Shown here one piece after another: positions 9,968 to 19,300 of a stretch of DNA of 64,000 bases. Where the stretch lies: NCBI RefSeq assembly GCF_002831685.1, contig NZ_CP025119.1, positions 3,248,501 through 3,312,500 of the forward strand. Direction: 5' to 3'. The notes below the pieces were generated by a model, which was not told the origin of the DNA, searched no databases, and saw only the letters and a program-made list of their open reading frames with translations. Source of the DNA: Polaribacter sp. ALD11 (GTDB lineage: Bacteria > Bacteroidota > Bacteroidia > Flavobacteriales > Flavobacteriaceae). Numbering within the stretch: position 1 is the first letter of the stretch; each line of letters starts with the position of its first letter. The position numbers and the translations under genes are program-made.

Positions 9968-10074
9968 CTTATGAAATATATTTTGAATTTAGGAATGAAT
10001 TTTTCGCTAAAGATACTAAGCGAAATCGATGTAGTAGGGTGTTTTTGTAAAAATTATTTAAAAAAACATAAAAA

Positions 10075-10959
10075 TTACTTTTTTCCTAAAGGATATATTT
10101 CTTGCTTGAGAAAACCTTTTGGGAAATTTTCATCTCCTTCAAAACCTATTTCTATATCTCTACCAGAATATGGAATGTAATCTGTTTTAAAGATATAGTC
10201 CCAAATACTTAGTGTAATTCCGAAATTTACACCAGATTTTCTTTCTTTGGGCAACACTTTAGAATGATGCCAAATGTGCATTTTAGGATTGTTTAAGATA
10301 TATTTTAACCAGCCATAATCCCAATTAATATTGGCATGATTTAGGTGCCCAATGATAATATTAAAGAAATGTACCAATGCAACATCTTGTGCAGAAAAAC
10401 CACCAATAATAGCCAACGGAATGTATCGTAAAGAATTATAAACTACAGGCTCCATCCAATGGTAACGAAGGTGTGCGGCAAAGCCCATTTGTTTTACAGA
10501 GTGATGTACTTTGTGAAAATTCCAAAGAAATTTATACTGATGCAACAATCTATGTGTCCACCACTGTACAAAGTCCACTACAATAAAAAAGAGGAAGATT
10601 CTCACAAAAAAAGGCAACGTATTAATTTCTAACAATTGAAAGTTGGTAATAGATACGCCCAGAAATCCTAAAATGTCATTAAATAGTTCTGCAGCAGCGT
10701 TAGATAAGGCTATTAGTACAATCAAATTCAGTAAAAAGAAGTTGAAAAACATGTAGAAAGTATCTAGCCAGAAGTCTTTTCTAAACAAAGATTGATTTTT
10801 ACGCCAAGGGAAAATAGCTTCTAGACCCCAAACGACCAATGAAATGATAATTAAACCATAGAAGTAATTCTCCCAATTCAAATCCATAAGAACGGACTGT
10901 TTTATGTAGTTCCAATAATCGGAATAAGAATTTTTTATAATGTCTAAATACTTGTTCAT
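10075..10959 (-). CDS. Sterol desaturase / fatty acid hydroxylase family membrane protein
   Basis: 294 residues with about four hydrophobic spans and the di-iron histidine clusters of the family: HRLLH and FHKVHHS (about 135-155), HLRYH (about 163), HLNHAN (about 206) and HIWHHS (about 228). Family members use a di-iron centre to hydroxylate or desaturate lipid chains in the membrane. In Bacteroidota the substrate of this branch is generally unassigned, and nothing in the neighbourhood (pyruvate carboxylase downstream) identifies it. Confidence 0.88.
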   Translation of the reverse strand: MNKYLDIIKNSYSDYWNYIKQSVLMDLNWENYFYGLIIISLVVWGLEAIFPWRKNQSLFRKDFWLDTFYMFFNFFLLNLIVLIALSNAAAELFNDILGFLGVSITNFQLLEINTLPFFVRIFLFFIVVDFVQWWTHRLLHQYKFLWNFHKVHHSVKQMGFAAHLRYHWMEPVVYNSLRYIPLAIIGGFSAQDVALVHFFNIIIGHLNHANINWDYGWLKYILNNPKMHIWHHSKVLPKERKSGVNFGITLSIWDYIFKTDYIPYSGRDIEIGFEGDENFPKGFLKQEIYPLGKK

Positions 10960-11306
10960 TTACTTGGGTTACGTTTCTCTAATTAGCTGTATATTTATTT
11001 CCGTTTTAATATTACAAAAAGGGTGTCTCTTATCAATAATAAATTATAATATAGGTCTGTTTTTATCTAAAAACCTTACAGTAATTAAAATGACTAATGA
11101 TGGTTTGTTAGTCTTCTGCTAAATTAAGATAATAAGAAAAGAAAGAATGACCATTTTATTTAAAATTTAAAAATTTATAGCTTATTAGTTCTTGTTAGCT
11201 AAAGACAATATTTAGACAGTATCAATTAAAAAATAAAATTATGAACAAACATAATGTGTTTTTCACTATATTTAATTTATAATAAAAATACTTAAAATAG
11301 AACGTT
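10960..11306. other. Intergenic region, 347 nt
   Basis: Very AT-rich sequence between a leftward gene and the small basic protein gene, presumably holding both promoters. A 60-codon frame at 10940-11122 has poor composition and overlaps the desaturase start, so I do not call it a gene. The stretch ending TTTTTCACTATATTTAA (near 11275) recurs almost identically near 12433. Confidence 0.5.
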
Positions 11307-11411
11307 ATGGCAAAATCACAAGATTCAAAAAAGAATGTAAAAAAGGAACCAGCTAAGACAACCAAAGAAAAAAAGGCTGCTAAATTAGCTAAAAAAGCTG
11401 CTCGTAATTAA
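11307..11411 (+). CDS. Small basic Lys/Ala-rich protein (34 aa)
   Basis: ATG at 11307 opens a 34-codon frame, MAKSQDSKKNVKKEPAKTTK followed by EKKAAKLAKKAARN, ending at TAA. It is followed 22 nt later by a perfect terminator palindrome. The composition (over one third lysine, with an alanine/lysine repeat at the end) resembles the tails of histone-H1-like or ribosome/nucleoid-associated peptides, but the protein is too short to place. The isolated position, clean start and dedicated terminator argue that it is expressed. Function unknown. Confidence 0.6.
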   Translation: MAKSQDSKKNVKKEPAKTTKEKKAAKLAKKAARN

Positions 11412-11432
11412 CAGCATGCGCATAGATTTATA

Positions 11433-11460
11433 AAAACCACTCTAATTAGAGTGGTTTTTT
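11433..11460 (+). terminator. Rho-independent terminator
   Basis: The palindrome AACCACTC-TAATTA-GAGTGGTT flanked by A- and T-runs follows the small basic protein gene and precedes the NYN gene. Confidence 0.85.
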
Positions 11461-11510
11461 GTTTTAAAGGATTTATCTTTATCTGTGAAAACTAATACGC
11501 TTTAAAGATT

Positions 11511-12272
11511 ATGGATATAAAACTTGCAGTACTTATAGATGGAGATAACATTCCTTCTGCCTATGTAAAAGAGATGATGGAGGAGATTGCGAAATATGGG
11601 AACCCAACTATAAAACGTATTTACGGCGATTGGACCAAGCCAAATCTTAACAAATGGAAAAGTTTATTGTTAGAAAATGCCATAACACCAATACAGCAGT
11701 ATGGTTACACAACAGGTAAAAATGCTACAGATTCTGCAATGATAATAGATGCAATGGATATTCTATATTCAGAGAAAGTAGATGGTTTTTGTTTGGTTTC
11801 TAGTGATAGCGATTTTACACGTTTGGCAACGCGTTTACGTGAAGCTGGTATGAAAGTCTATGGTTTAGGAGAAAAGAAAACACCAAAACCTTTTATTGTA
11901 GCGTGTGACAAGTTTATTTATATTGAAATTTTGAAACAGCAAGCTTCTGAAAACGAGCAAGAATCTACAGAAGTAACAACAGATACTAAAAATGAATACG
12001 ATAAAATAACCCAAAAAGAGATTCGTTTTATAGCAGCAACGATAGATGATGTTGCAGATGATGATGGTTGGGCATTTTTAGGAGATGTTGGAGGACTTTT
12101 ACAAAAGAAACAACCCAATTTCGATTCTAGAAATTATGGCTTTCAGAAATTAACTCCTTTAATTAAATCGATTCCTACTTTTGAAATCGAAAGACGTGAA
12201 ACAACTAAAGGGCGTTTGAAACTTATTTATGTGAAGATTAAAGAAGTGATGCCTAAGGGTAAAAAGAAATAG
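11511..12272 (+). CDS. NYN domain protein with C-terminal OST-HTH/LOTUS domain
   Basis: 253 residues. The N-terminal 140 residues are a NYN (PIN-like) nuclease domain with conserved acidic residues in LIDGDNIP (Asp10, Asp12), NATDSAMIIDAMD and SSDSDFTRLATRLRE, followed by GLGEKKTPKPF. The C-terminal part (about 165-245) fits an OST-HTH/LOTUS module, a winged helix thought to bind RNA. Family knowledge suggests a metal-dependent ribonuclease acting on structured or foreign RNA. It is monocistronic here, and the target is unknown. Confidence 0.88.
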   Translation: MDIKLAVLIDGDNIPSAYVKEMMEEIAKYGNPTIKRIYGDWTKPNLNKWKSLLLENAITPIQQYGYTTGKNATDSAMIIDAMDILYSEKVDGFCLVSSDSDFTRLATRLREAGMKVYGLGEKKTPKPFIVACDKFIYIEILKQQASENEQESTEVTTDTKNEYDKITQKEIRFIAATIDDVADDDGWAFLGDVGGLLQKKQPNFDSRNYGFQKLTPLIKSIPTFEIERRETTKGRLKLIYVKIKEVMPKGKKK

Positions 12273-12282
12273 GATAATGTTA

Positions 12283-12375
12283 TTGTGAGGCATTCGTCTC
12301 TGCGAGGTACGAAGCTATCTGTTTGTTAATATTCCTAGATTTTCACGTCTTACCTTCTCGAAATGATAACATTTC
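12283..12375. repeat. Degenerate intergenic palindrome (GCGAGG...CTTCTCG type)
   Basis: The TTGTGAGGCATTCGTCTCTG half and the CTTACCTTCTCGAAATGATA half resemble a decayed copy of the GCGAGG-xxCGAAGCAATC palindrome at 25231-25290. There is no coding potential. Confidence 0.35.
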
Positions 12376-12554
12376 GCAATTAAAAAATTGATATTTTAAC
12401 GAACACAAGCACAATGTACTTTTCACTATATTTAAGTTGGTACTTTTTAAAATTCCAGTAATATCAGCGAATGCCGTATAAATGTCGTTAATAAACCGCT
12501 ATCAAACTGAAAACTTTGTGAATACTTTTGATTCAAAAACAAACTGAATTAATT

Positions 12555-12653
12555 ATGACAGGAATCGGAAAAAGAATTAAAGATATAAGAGTGAAAAGAA
12601 ATTTGTCTCAAGAAAATTTAGCAGAATCAGCTAAAATTAATTTAAGAACCTAA
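12555..12653 (+). pseudogene. Truncated XRE-family HTH regulator
   Basis: A 32-residue frame, MTGIGKRIKDIRVKRNLSQE followed by NLAESAKINLRT, is the first two thirds of a Cro/C1-type helix-turn-helix and then stops just where RTxQRIE is expected. A TACTTTTG motif at 12523-12530 suggests the promoter survived. No continuation of the protein is recognisable downstream, so the rest has been deleted rather than merely frameshifted. Confidence 0.6.
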
Positions 12654-13375
12654 ATGTGAGTTTTATATTTATCCTTTTAATCTAGGTTGGATAAAAAGAA
12701 TGTGCCTTTTAAAAAACTAGATAAACACCTTTGGAGTTTCGTTCAGAAATTATTAAAAACTTCTACTCGTATAAATTGTTACACTTTTACTCAACTAGGT
12801 TGTTGCACTGTAAGTTTACCTGTCATGGCATTAGATGTTTCACAGAAAGGTAATAAACCATTCAATTAAACATTCTTCCAGAATAACAAACTGTTTAGAA
12901 AAACGCTATAAAAAGCTTCGATTTTATCCCAATTACTTCATTCACGACAAAATACCTGCATTTCACGACAAATTTTTGGCACTATTATTTATAATTGCCA
13001 AATTTCGTGAAAATTTCTGATTATGAATGAGCAAATACTATTTGGACTGCTATTATTTTTATTGCTAACTTTTACTGCACAAACAAATTGTTACGAGTCA
13101 GATTGTATGGCAACCAATTTTAAACCTACCCAGCATACAACAGAAATTGATAATCAAATTCAAGTAAAAGATAATACATCTTTAGTTTTTTTTAACAGCA
13201 TAATGCTCTTTAGGATAACCAACTTGTCTTAGGGTGCTATTTATTGTAGTAATAATCAATTAACTGGTTATTACTATTACTGTTGTGAAACAAAAAAGTG
13301 ATGCACAGTAAACTTTAGGAAGTTCTATATAACTAAATACCAAACAAAGAAAAAAATTAATAAAATAGTCATATT
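12654..13375. other. Intergenic region, 722 nt, upstream of the giant surface protein
   Basis: No convincing gene. Three short frames occur (12687-12869, 12835-13020, 13023-13232). The last starts MNEQILFGLLLFLLLTFTAQ, like a signal peptide, but its continuation has no recognisable composition or family. Regulatory-looking TTCACGA boxes lie at 12941-13011 and are listed separately. Confidence 0.5.
12941..13011 (+). promoter_or_regulatory. Three TTCACGA boxes: a 21-bp-spaced direct repeat plus an inverted copy
   Basis: TTCACGACAAA occurs at 12941-12951 and again at 12962-12972, exactly 21 bp (two helical turns) apart. The inverted form TTTCGTGAA lies at 13003-13011, so the second and third boxes also form an arm pair extended by TTTGGCA / TGCCAAA. 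Two direct repeats two turns apart are the usual arrangement for LytTR-type regulator dimers. Binding by such a protein is inference. Confidence 0.45.
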
Positions 13376-16300
13376 ATGAAAAAAATTACACTTTTAATCG
13401 CATTTCTATTTTTAGCATTCAATAGCCAAACTTCTTCCGCTCAATTTACAGAAGATTTCTCTAGTGTATCTTGTTTCCCTTGTAGTTCGTTTAGCTTTAC
13501 ACAAGAAGGTATTCAATATGATGTTATAACTAATGGTAATATGGAAACGAGTGGGGGTTCTATTATTATAGATCCTGAAGCTTCTATCAAACGAAACGAT
13601 GGAGGAGATTTTACTTTTACGAGTATATTAATAAATAATGTAGGATGTTGTGGTGCTGTTGTAACTGTTAGTGGGTATAATAACAATAGTTTAGTAGGGG
13701 ATTCTCAAACCGTTTCGTCTAGCAATTCTGCAACATTAAGTTTTAGTATTGGCACAGTAGATGAAGTAAAAATATCAAGTATTGATTTTTTTAAAATTGA
13801 TAATTTTTCTGCAACCAATATATTCCCAAATACAGCCCCAGTATTTGAGAACAGCACACCAGTTGCTACTTCAATTACATCTATGGGTTTCACTTTAGAA
13901 ACAGACATCAACGAAGCAGGCACAATTTACTATGTAGTTTTGGCAGATGGCGCAACTGCACCAACAGCAGCAGAAGTAAAAGCAGGTACAGGTAACGCAG
14001 GCGCAAGTGTTGTAACTAGTGGTAATGCAACTGTAAATACAGGCGGTTTTACAAACGATTTTATTATTACAAATTTAACAGAAAACACAACTTATAATGT
14101 GTATGTGGCGGCAGAAGATGATGAAACCACACCGCTTTTACAAGCAAGTGCAACATTAGTTACTGTAAAAACATTTAAGTCTTTAGCAAATATTGTAATT
14201 AGTGAAATAATGTACAATTCACCAGAACGTGGTTCAGATGAAAATGAATATATAGAGTTGTATAATGCAGGAACTGCTGCAGTAGATCTTACCGGATATT
14301 CTTTCTCTAAAGGTGTTACACACACATTTACAACAGGTTCAATTGCTGCAGGAGCCTATTTTGTAATTGCAGTTAAGGTAGCTTCATTCGAGGCCGCGTT
14401 TGGTGCTGGTACAGCCGATGCAAGTTTGGTGGGTTCTCATAGTTTAAGCAATGGAGGAGAAGAAATTGAATTAGTAGATGATGTAAATCGCATTGTAGAT
14501 TATGTACATTATGATAATCGGTCTCCTTGGCCGACAGGCGCTAATGGTGATGGACCGTCTATGGAATTACGTGATATAACATCAGATAATAATGTTGGAG
14601 CTAATTGGTCAGCCTCTAACGATGTAAGAGATTTTAGAACAAGTATACCAGGACCTGCTTATCTTAATAATTTGCCAATAAGAGGCACACCAGGTTTAGC
14701 TGCAAATTTTGATATTATTGCTCCAGTTTTCGAAAACAGCAAACCAGTAACAGCGTCAATAACAACAACAGGTTTTACGTTAGAAACAGATTTAGATGAA
14801 GCAGGTACAATTTATTATGTAGTTCTAACAGATGGCGCAACTGCACCAACAGCTGTAGAAGTAAAAGCAGGTACAGGTAATGGTGGTGCAAGTGTAGTTT
14901 CTAGTGGTAATATAGCTGTAAATGTAGGAGATTTTACCAATAATTTTAATATTACAGGTCTAACAAATAGTACAGCTTATGATGTGTATGTGATTGCAGA
15001 AGATGATGAAGCTGCGTCTAATTTACAGGCGAATCCAACAAAAATAGAAGTTACAACGTTAACATTATCACCAACAAACAACATTCTCTACGTTAAGAAA
15101 AATATAAGTGGCGGTAATGGTGAAGGTGATTCTTGGGCAAACGCAGTACCAGAATTAGCAGATGCGTTAGTTTGGGCAAACAAGAATAAAGCAAATTTCA
15201 CTACAATTCCTTTACAAATTTGGGTAGCAGGCGGTACGTATAAACCCTTGTATAGTCCAGAAGATGGTGAAAATTTCACAAGTGATGGCAGAAATAATGC
15301 TTTTTCATTAGCCAATAATGTGCAAATCTATGGAGGTTTTGTGGGTACAGAGACTACGTTGGCAAATAGAAATCTAAGCTTACCAGCAAATACAACTATT
15401 TTAAGTGGAGATATTGGTACTGTTGATGACAATACAGATAATACCTACCATGTGGTAGTTAGTGCAGGTGATTTGGGTACAGCACGTTTAGATGGTTTTA
15501 CCATTGTTGACGGTTATGCAGATAGTGATGATCCTGCGATATTGATAAATACCAAAGAGGTTTATAGTTGTTCTGGAGCAGGAATCTATAATTCAGAGTC
15601 AGTACCTTTTTATACAAATTTAATCATACAGGAAAACAGTTGTACAGAATCTGGTGGCGGTATGTTTAGTTATAAATCTAGACCAAGTCTTCAAAATAGT
15701 ATTTTTAAAAATAATCAAGCGAAAGATGGTGGAGGTATGGCAAATCAATTTGAAACATCAGCTACATTACTTAATATATCTATCATCAACAACAATGCTA
15801 CTACAAATGCTAGTGGTTTGTATAATGTAGATGACTCTAATGCAACACTTATCAACGTTACACTTGCAGGAAATAGAGCAACTGTAAATAGTGTCTATGA
15901 TAAAGGAGTAGGCTGTGAAGGAAATTCATCAGTTACGTTTAAAAACAGTATTATTTGGGATGCTGTTTCTGGAGATTTTACGGCAGAATATTCATTACTT
16001 AAAGACAAAACAAATACAGATAATGGTAATATAGATGCTACAGATTTTACAGAAGCAAACCTTTTTAAAGACTCAGCAAATGAAGATTATAGTTTAAGCG
16101 GTTTTAGCCCATTAATTAATGCAGGAGATAATTCTTTTTACTCAGGTACTATTAGTACAGACAAAGACTTGGCAGGAAACGCACGTTTATTTGTAGGAAT
16201 TCCTAATCCAGCTATTGTAGATTTAGGGGCCTATGAATACCAAGCAGAACCACTAAAAATTACAGCAACAAATGGTGTTTTATACGTAAACAAAACAACT

Positions 16301-19300
16301 ACAGGTAATAAAACAGGAGAGTCTTGGGCAAACGCAATTCCAGAATTAGCAGATGCTTTAGTTTGGGCAAACAAAAACAAAGCAAACTTTAGCACAACAC
16401 CTTTAAAAATTTGGGTAGCAGGCGGTACGTATAAACCATTATACAGCCCAAGAGATGGTGCAGATTTTACAGATGAGACCAGAGATAATGCTTTTTTAAT
16501 GGTAAACAACGTACAATTGTATGGCGGTTTTACAGGTACAGAAACTACGTTAGCGGAAAGAGACTTAACCTTAACAGTAAATAAATCTATATTAAGTGGA
16601 GATATTGGCGTGGTTACTGATGACACAGACAATGCAAATAATGTAGTTGTGAGTTTTGGAGTAGTGGGTACAGCACGTTTAGACGGTTTTACCGTTTCTA
16701 GCGGTCGTGCAAATGATGCTAGAACTTTTAGTATCAATAATACAGATATTAGAAGATTTGTAGGTGGAGGAATGTTTAATAGAAATTCTTCACCAACTAT
16801 TACTAACACTATTTTTATTGGAAATAAAGCGAATATTGCTGGTGGAGGTCTGTTTAATCTAAACTCTTCACCAGGCATTACAAATAGCATTTTTATTGAT
16901 AACAGTGTTATTAGTCTTGATGGTAAAGGTGGTGGTATGTTTAACAATAGTTCATCTTCACCAACCATTACCAATACTACTTTTAGCGGAAATTCGGCTA
17001 CTGATGGTAGCGGTATGTCTAATCAAGATAATTCAAATCCAATAGTTAACAACACCATTATTACTGGAATTATTTCTAATGATAATGCTACACCAGTATA
17101 TAAAAACAGTATTATAGCCGATAAAAGTTATGATAACGATGGTAATGAAACTACTACAAACCTAACAGCAACAGGTCTTTTTAAAGACCCTACCAATGGC
17201 GATTATAGCTTAAAAACAGGAAGTATTGCTGTAAATGCAGGAAGTAATACTTTATTTACAGATGCAGGTGGTAATGTAACTACAGACAAAGATTTAGCAG
17301 GAAACCCGAGAGTATTTCAAAATATTATTGATATGGGGGCTTATGAATCTCAAACAGAGCTAATTCCTTCTGCTCCAACAACAACTTTAGCATTGCAAAT
17401 TTATGCAGAAGCAAAAACAGTAGCCGATTTACAAGTAACCGGTACAGCTATAAAATGGTATGATGCTGCAATTGCAGGTAACTTTTTAGACAACACTACT
17501 GTTCTTACAGACAACACTACCTACTACGCAAGCCAAATGGTAAACGGAGTAGAAAGTACAGAGAGAGCAGCTGTAATCGCTAAAAAAATAAGTGAGGCTA
17601 CCCAAACATTTTTAAGTAGCAACAACCCAACCGTTGCTAATTTAGTAAGTACGCCAAGTACAGGTACTATGGTAAAATGGTATGCAACTGCAACAGGTAG
17701 TACTGCTTTAGAAAATACAGATGCATTAAGTTCTGGTACGTATTATGTAGCGCAAACCACACCTTTGTTAACCATAGAAACGTTGGGAAGTGATTTTTCT
17801 CAACCTTTTGGAATTGCACTGCAATCTGACGGTAAAATTTTGGTGGCAGATACCGATAACAATGCGATTAAATTGATGGATGCAGATGGGACTAACATAC
17901 AAATTTTAGGGACTGGATTTACTAAACCTCGTGGAATTGTAGTACAACCTGATGGAAAAATTTTGGTAGCAGATGCTGGCAACAACGCTATTAAACGTAT
18001 GGATGCAGACGGTACTAATATAGTAACCCTAAACAGTACATTTAATCAACCTCATGGAGTTGCACTTCAATCTAATGGTAAAATTTTAGTGGCAGATAGC
18101 TATAATAGTGCTATTAAACGAATGGATGCAAATGGGGGTAATATAGAGACTTTAGGGAGCGGTTTTAGTTATCCATACGGAATTACAGTACAATATGATG
18201 GTGAAATTTTGGTAGCAGATGCTGAAAATAATGTCATTAAACGAATGGATGCAAATGGGGATAACATCGTAACTTTAGGAACTGGTTTTATTGCTCCTTC
18301 TGGAGTTGCACTACAATCTGATGGGAAAATTTTGGTGGTAGGCTCTGGTAGTAACCCAATTAAGCGGATGAATGCAGATGGTTCTAATATAGAGACTTTA
18401 GGCACTGGATTTAATATTTCTCGTGGAGTTGCAGTGCAAGCTGATGGAAAAATTTTGGTAGCAGATACTTTTAATAATACAATCAAACGTATTAGAGAAA
18501 TAGCGATTAGTAATCGTGTGGCGGTAAGCGTTGTTGTAAAAGCAACACCAACCATTACGTTTGAAGATTTTAGTAAAACCTATGGTGATGCTGCTTTCGA
18601 TTTAACGGCAACATCAACTTCACCGGTAACAGTTACCTATAGTATTGTTGCTGGAGGAACAGGTGAGGTTACTTTATCGGGTAAAAATATAACCATAGTA
18701 AAAGCAGGGACTGTAACTCTAAAAGCAAGTATTGCCGAAGATGCTACTTATGATGCCGCAGAAAAAACAATAACGCTTACTATTGATAAAGCAGATTTAA
18801 AAGTTACTGCGCAAACACAAACTAGAATTTATGGGAATACGTTAACTTTAGACGATACAGCGTTTTCTCTTACAGGTTTGGTTAATGGAGATACAGCAGC
18901 TTCTTTAGGATTTACTGAAGTTACAATTGCATCAGAATCGGGTTATGATAGTGATACTACAGTAGACGCTAATACGTATGCAAATGAAATTAGTGCAAGC
19001 GGCCTTTCTAATGCAAATTATAATATTTCTTATGTTAATGGGAATTTGGTTGTAACTAAAAGACCTATTTCATTTACGAATATTACTCTTGATAATAAAA
19101 TATTTGATGGAAACACTATAGCAACTGCAAATGAAAATTCGTTTTTAGTAGTAGATTTAGATTCAGATAATTTTTTACCAAATGGGCAAGGAATAGATGC
19201 TGTAAACGGAACCTATAATTTTGCAAATGCTAATGTTGCTAATAATATAGCTGTTACCGTTACTTTTGCTCCAACAGGTTCAAACGGATTTGATATAGAC

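Noticed and set aside
10940..11122. 60-codon plus-strand frame upstream of the small basic protein
   Set aside because: Overlaps the start of the sterol-desaturase-type gene and lacks any conserved or compositional sign of a protein.
12687..13232. Three frames of 60-69 codons before the giant gene
   Set aside because: No family, atypical composition and overlapping frames; the region also holds the TTCACGA boxes, which suggests it is regulatory.
16231..16974. 247-codon frame on the minus strand within the giant surface protein gene
   Set aside because: It is a shadow of the repetitive, Thr/Asn-rich sense frame. It has no start context, and the sense frame has clear domains.
17765..18502. 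Regular repeats that could suggest a CRISPR or satellite array
   Set aside because: The period is 123 bp, divisible by three, and the frame is kept with NHL-type residues; no constant repeat with unique spacers.
18169..18555. 128-codon minus-strand frame with periodic sequence
   Set aside because: Its periodicity simply mirrors the 123-bp NHL repeats on the plus strand.
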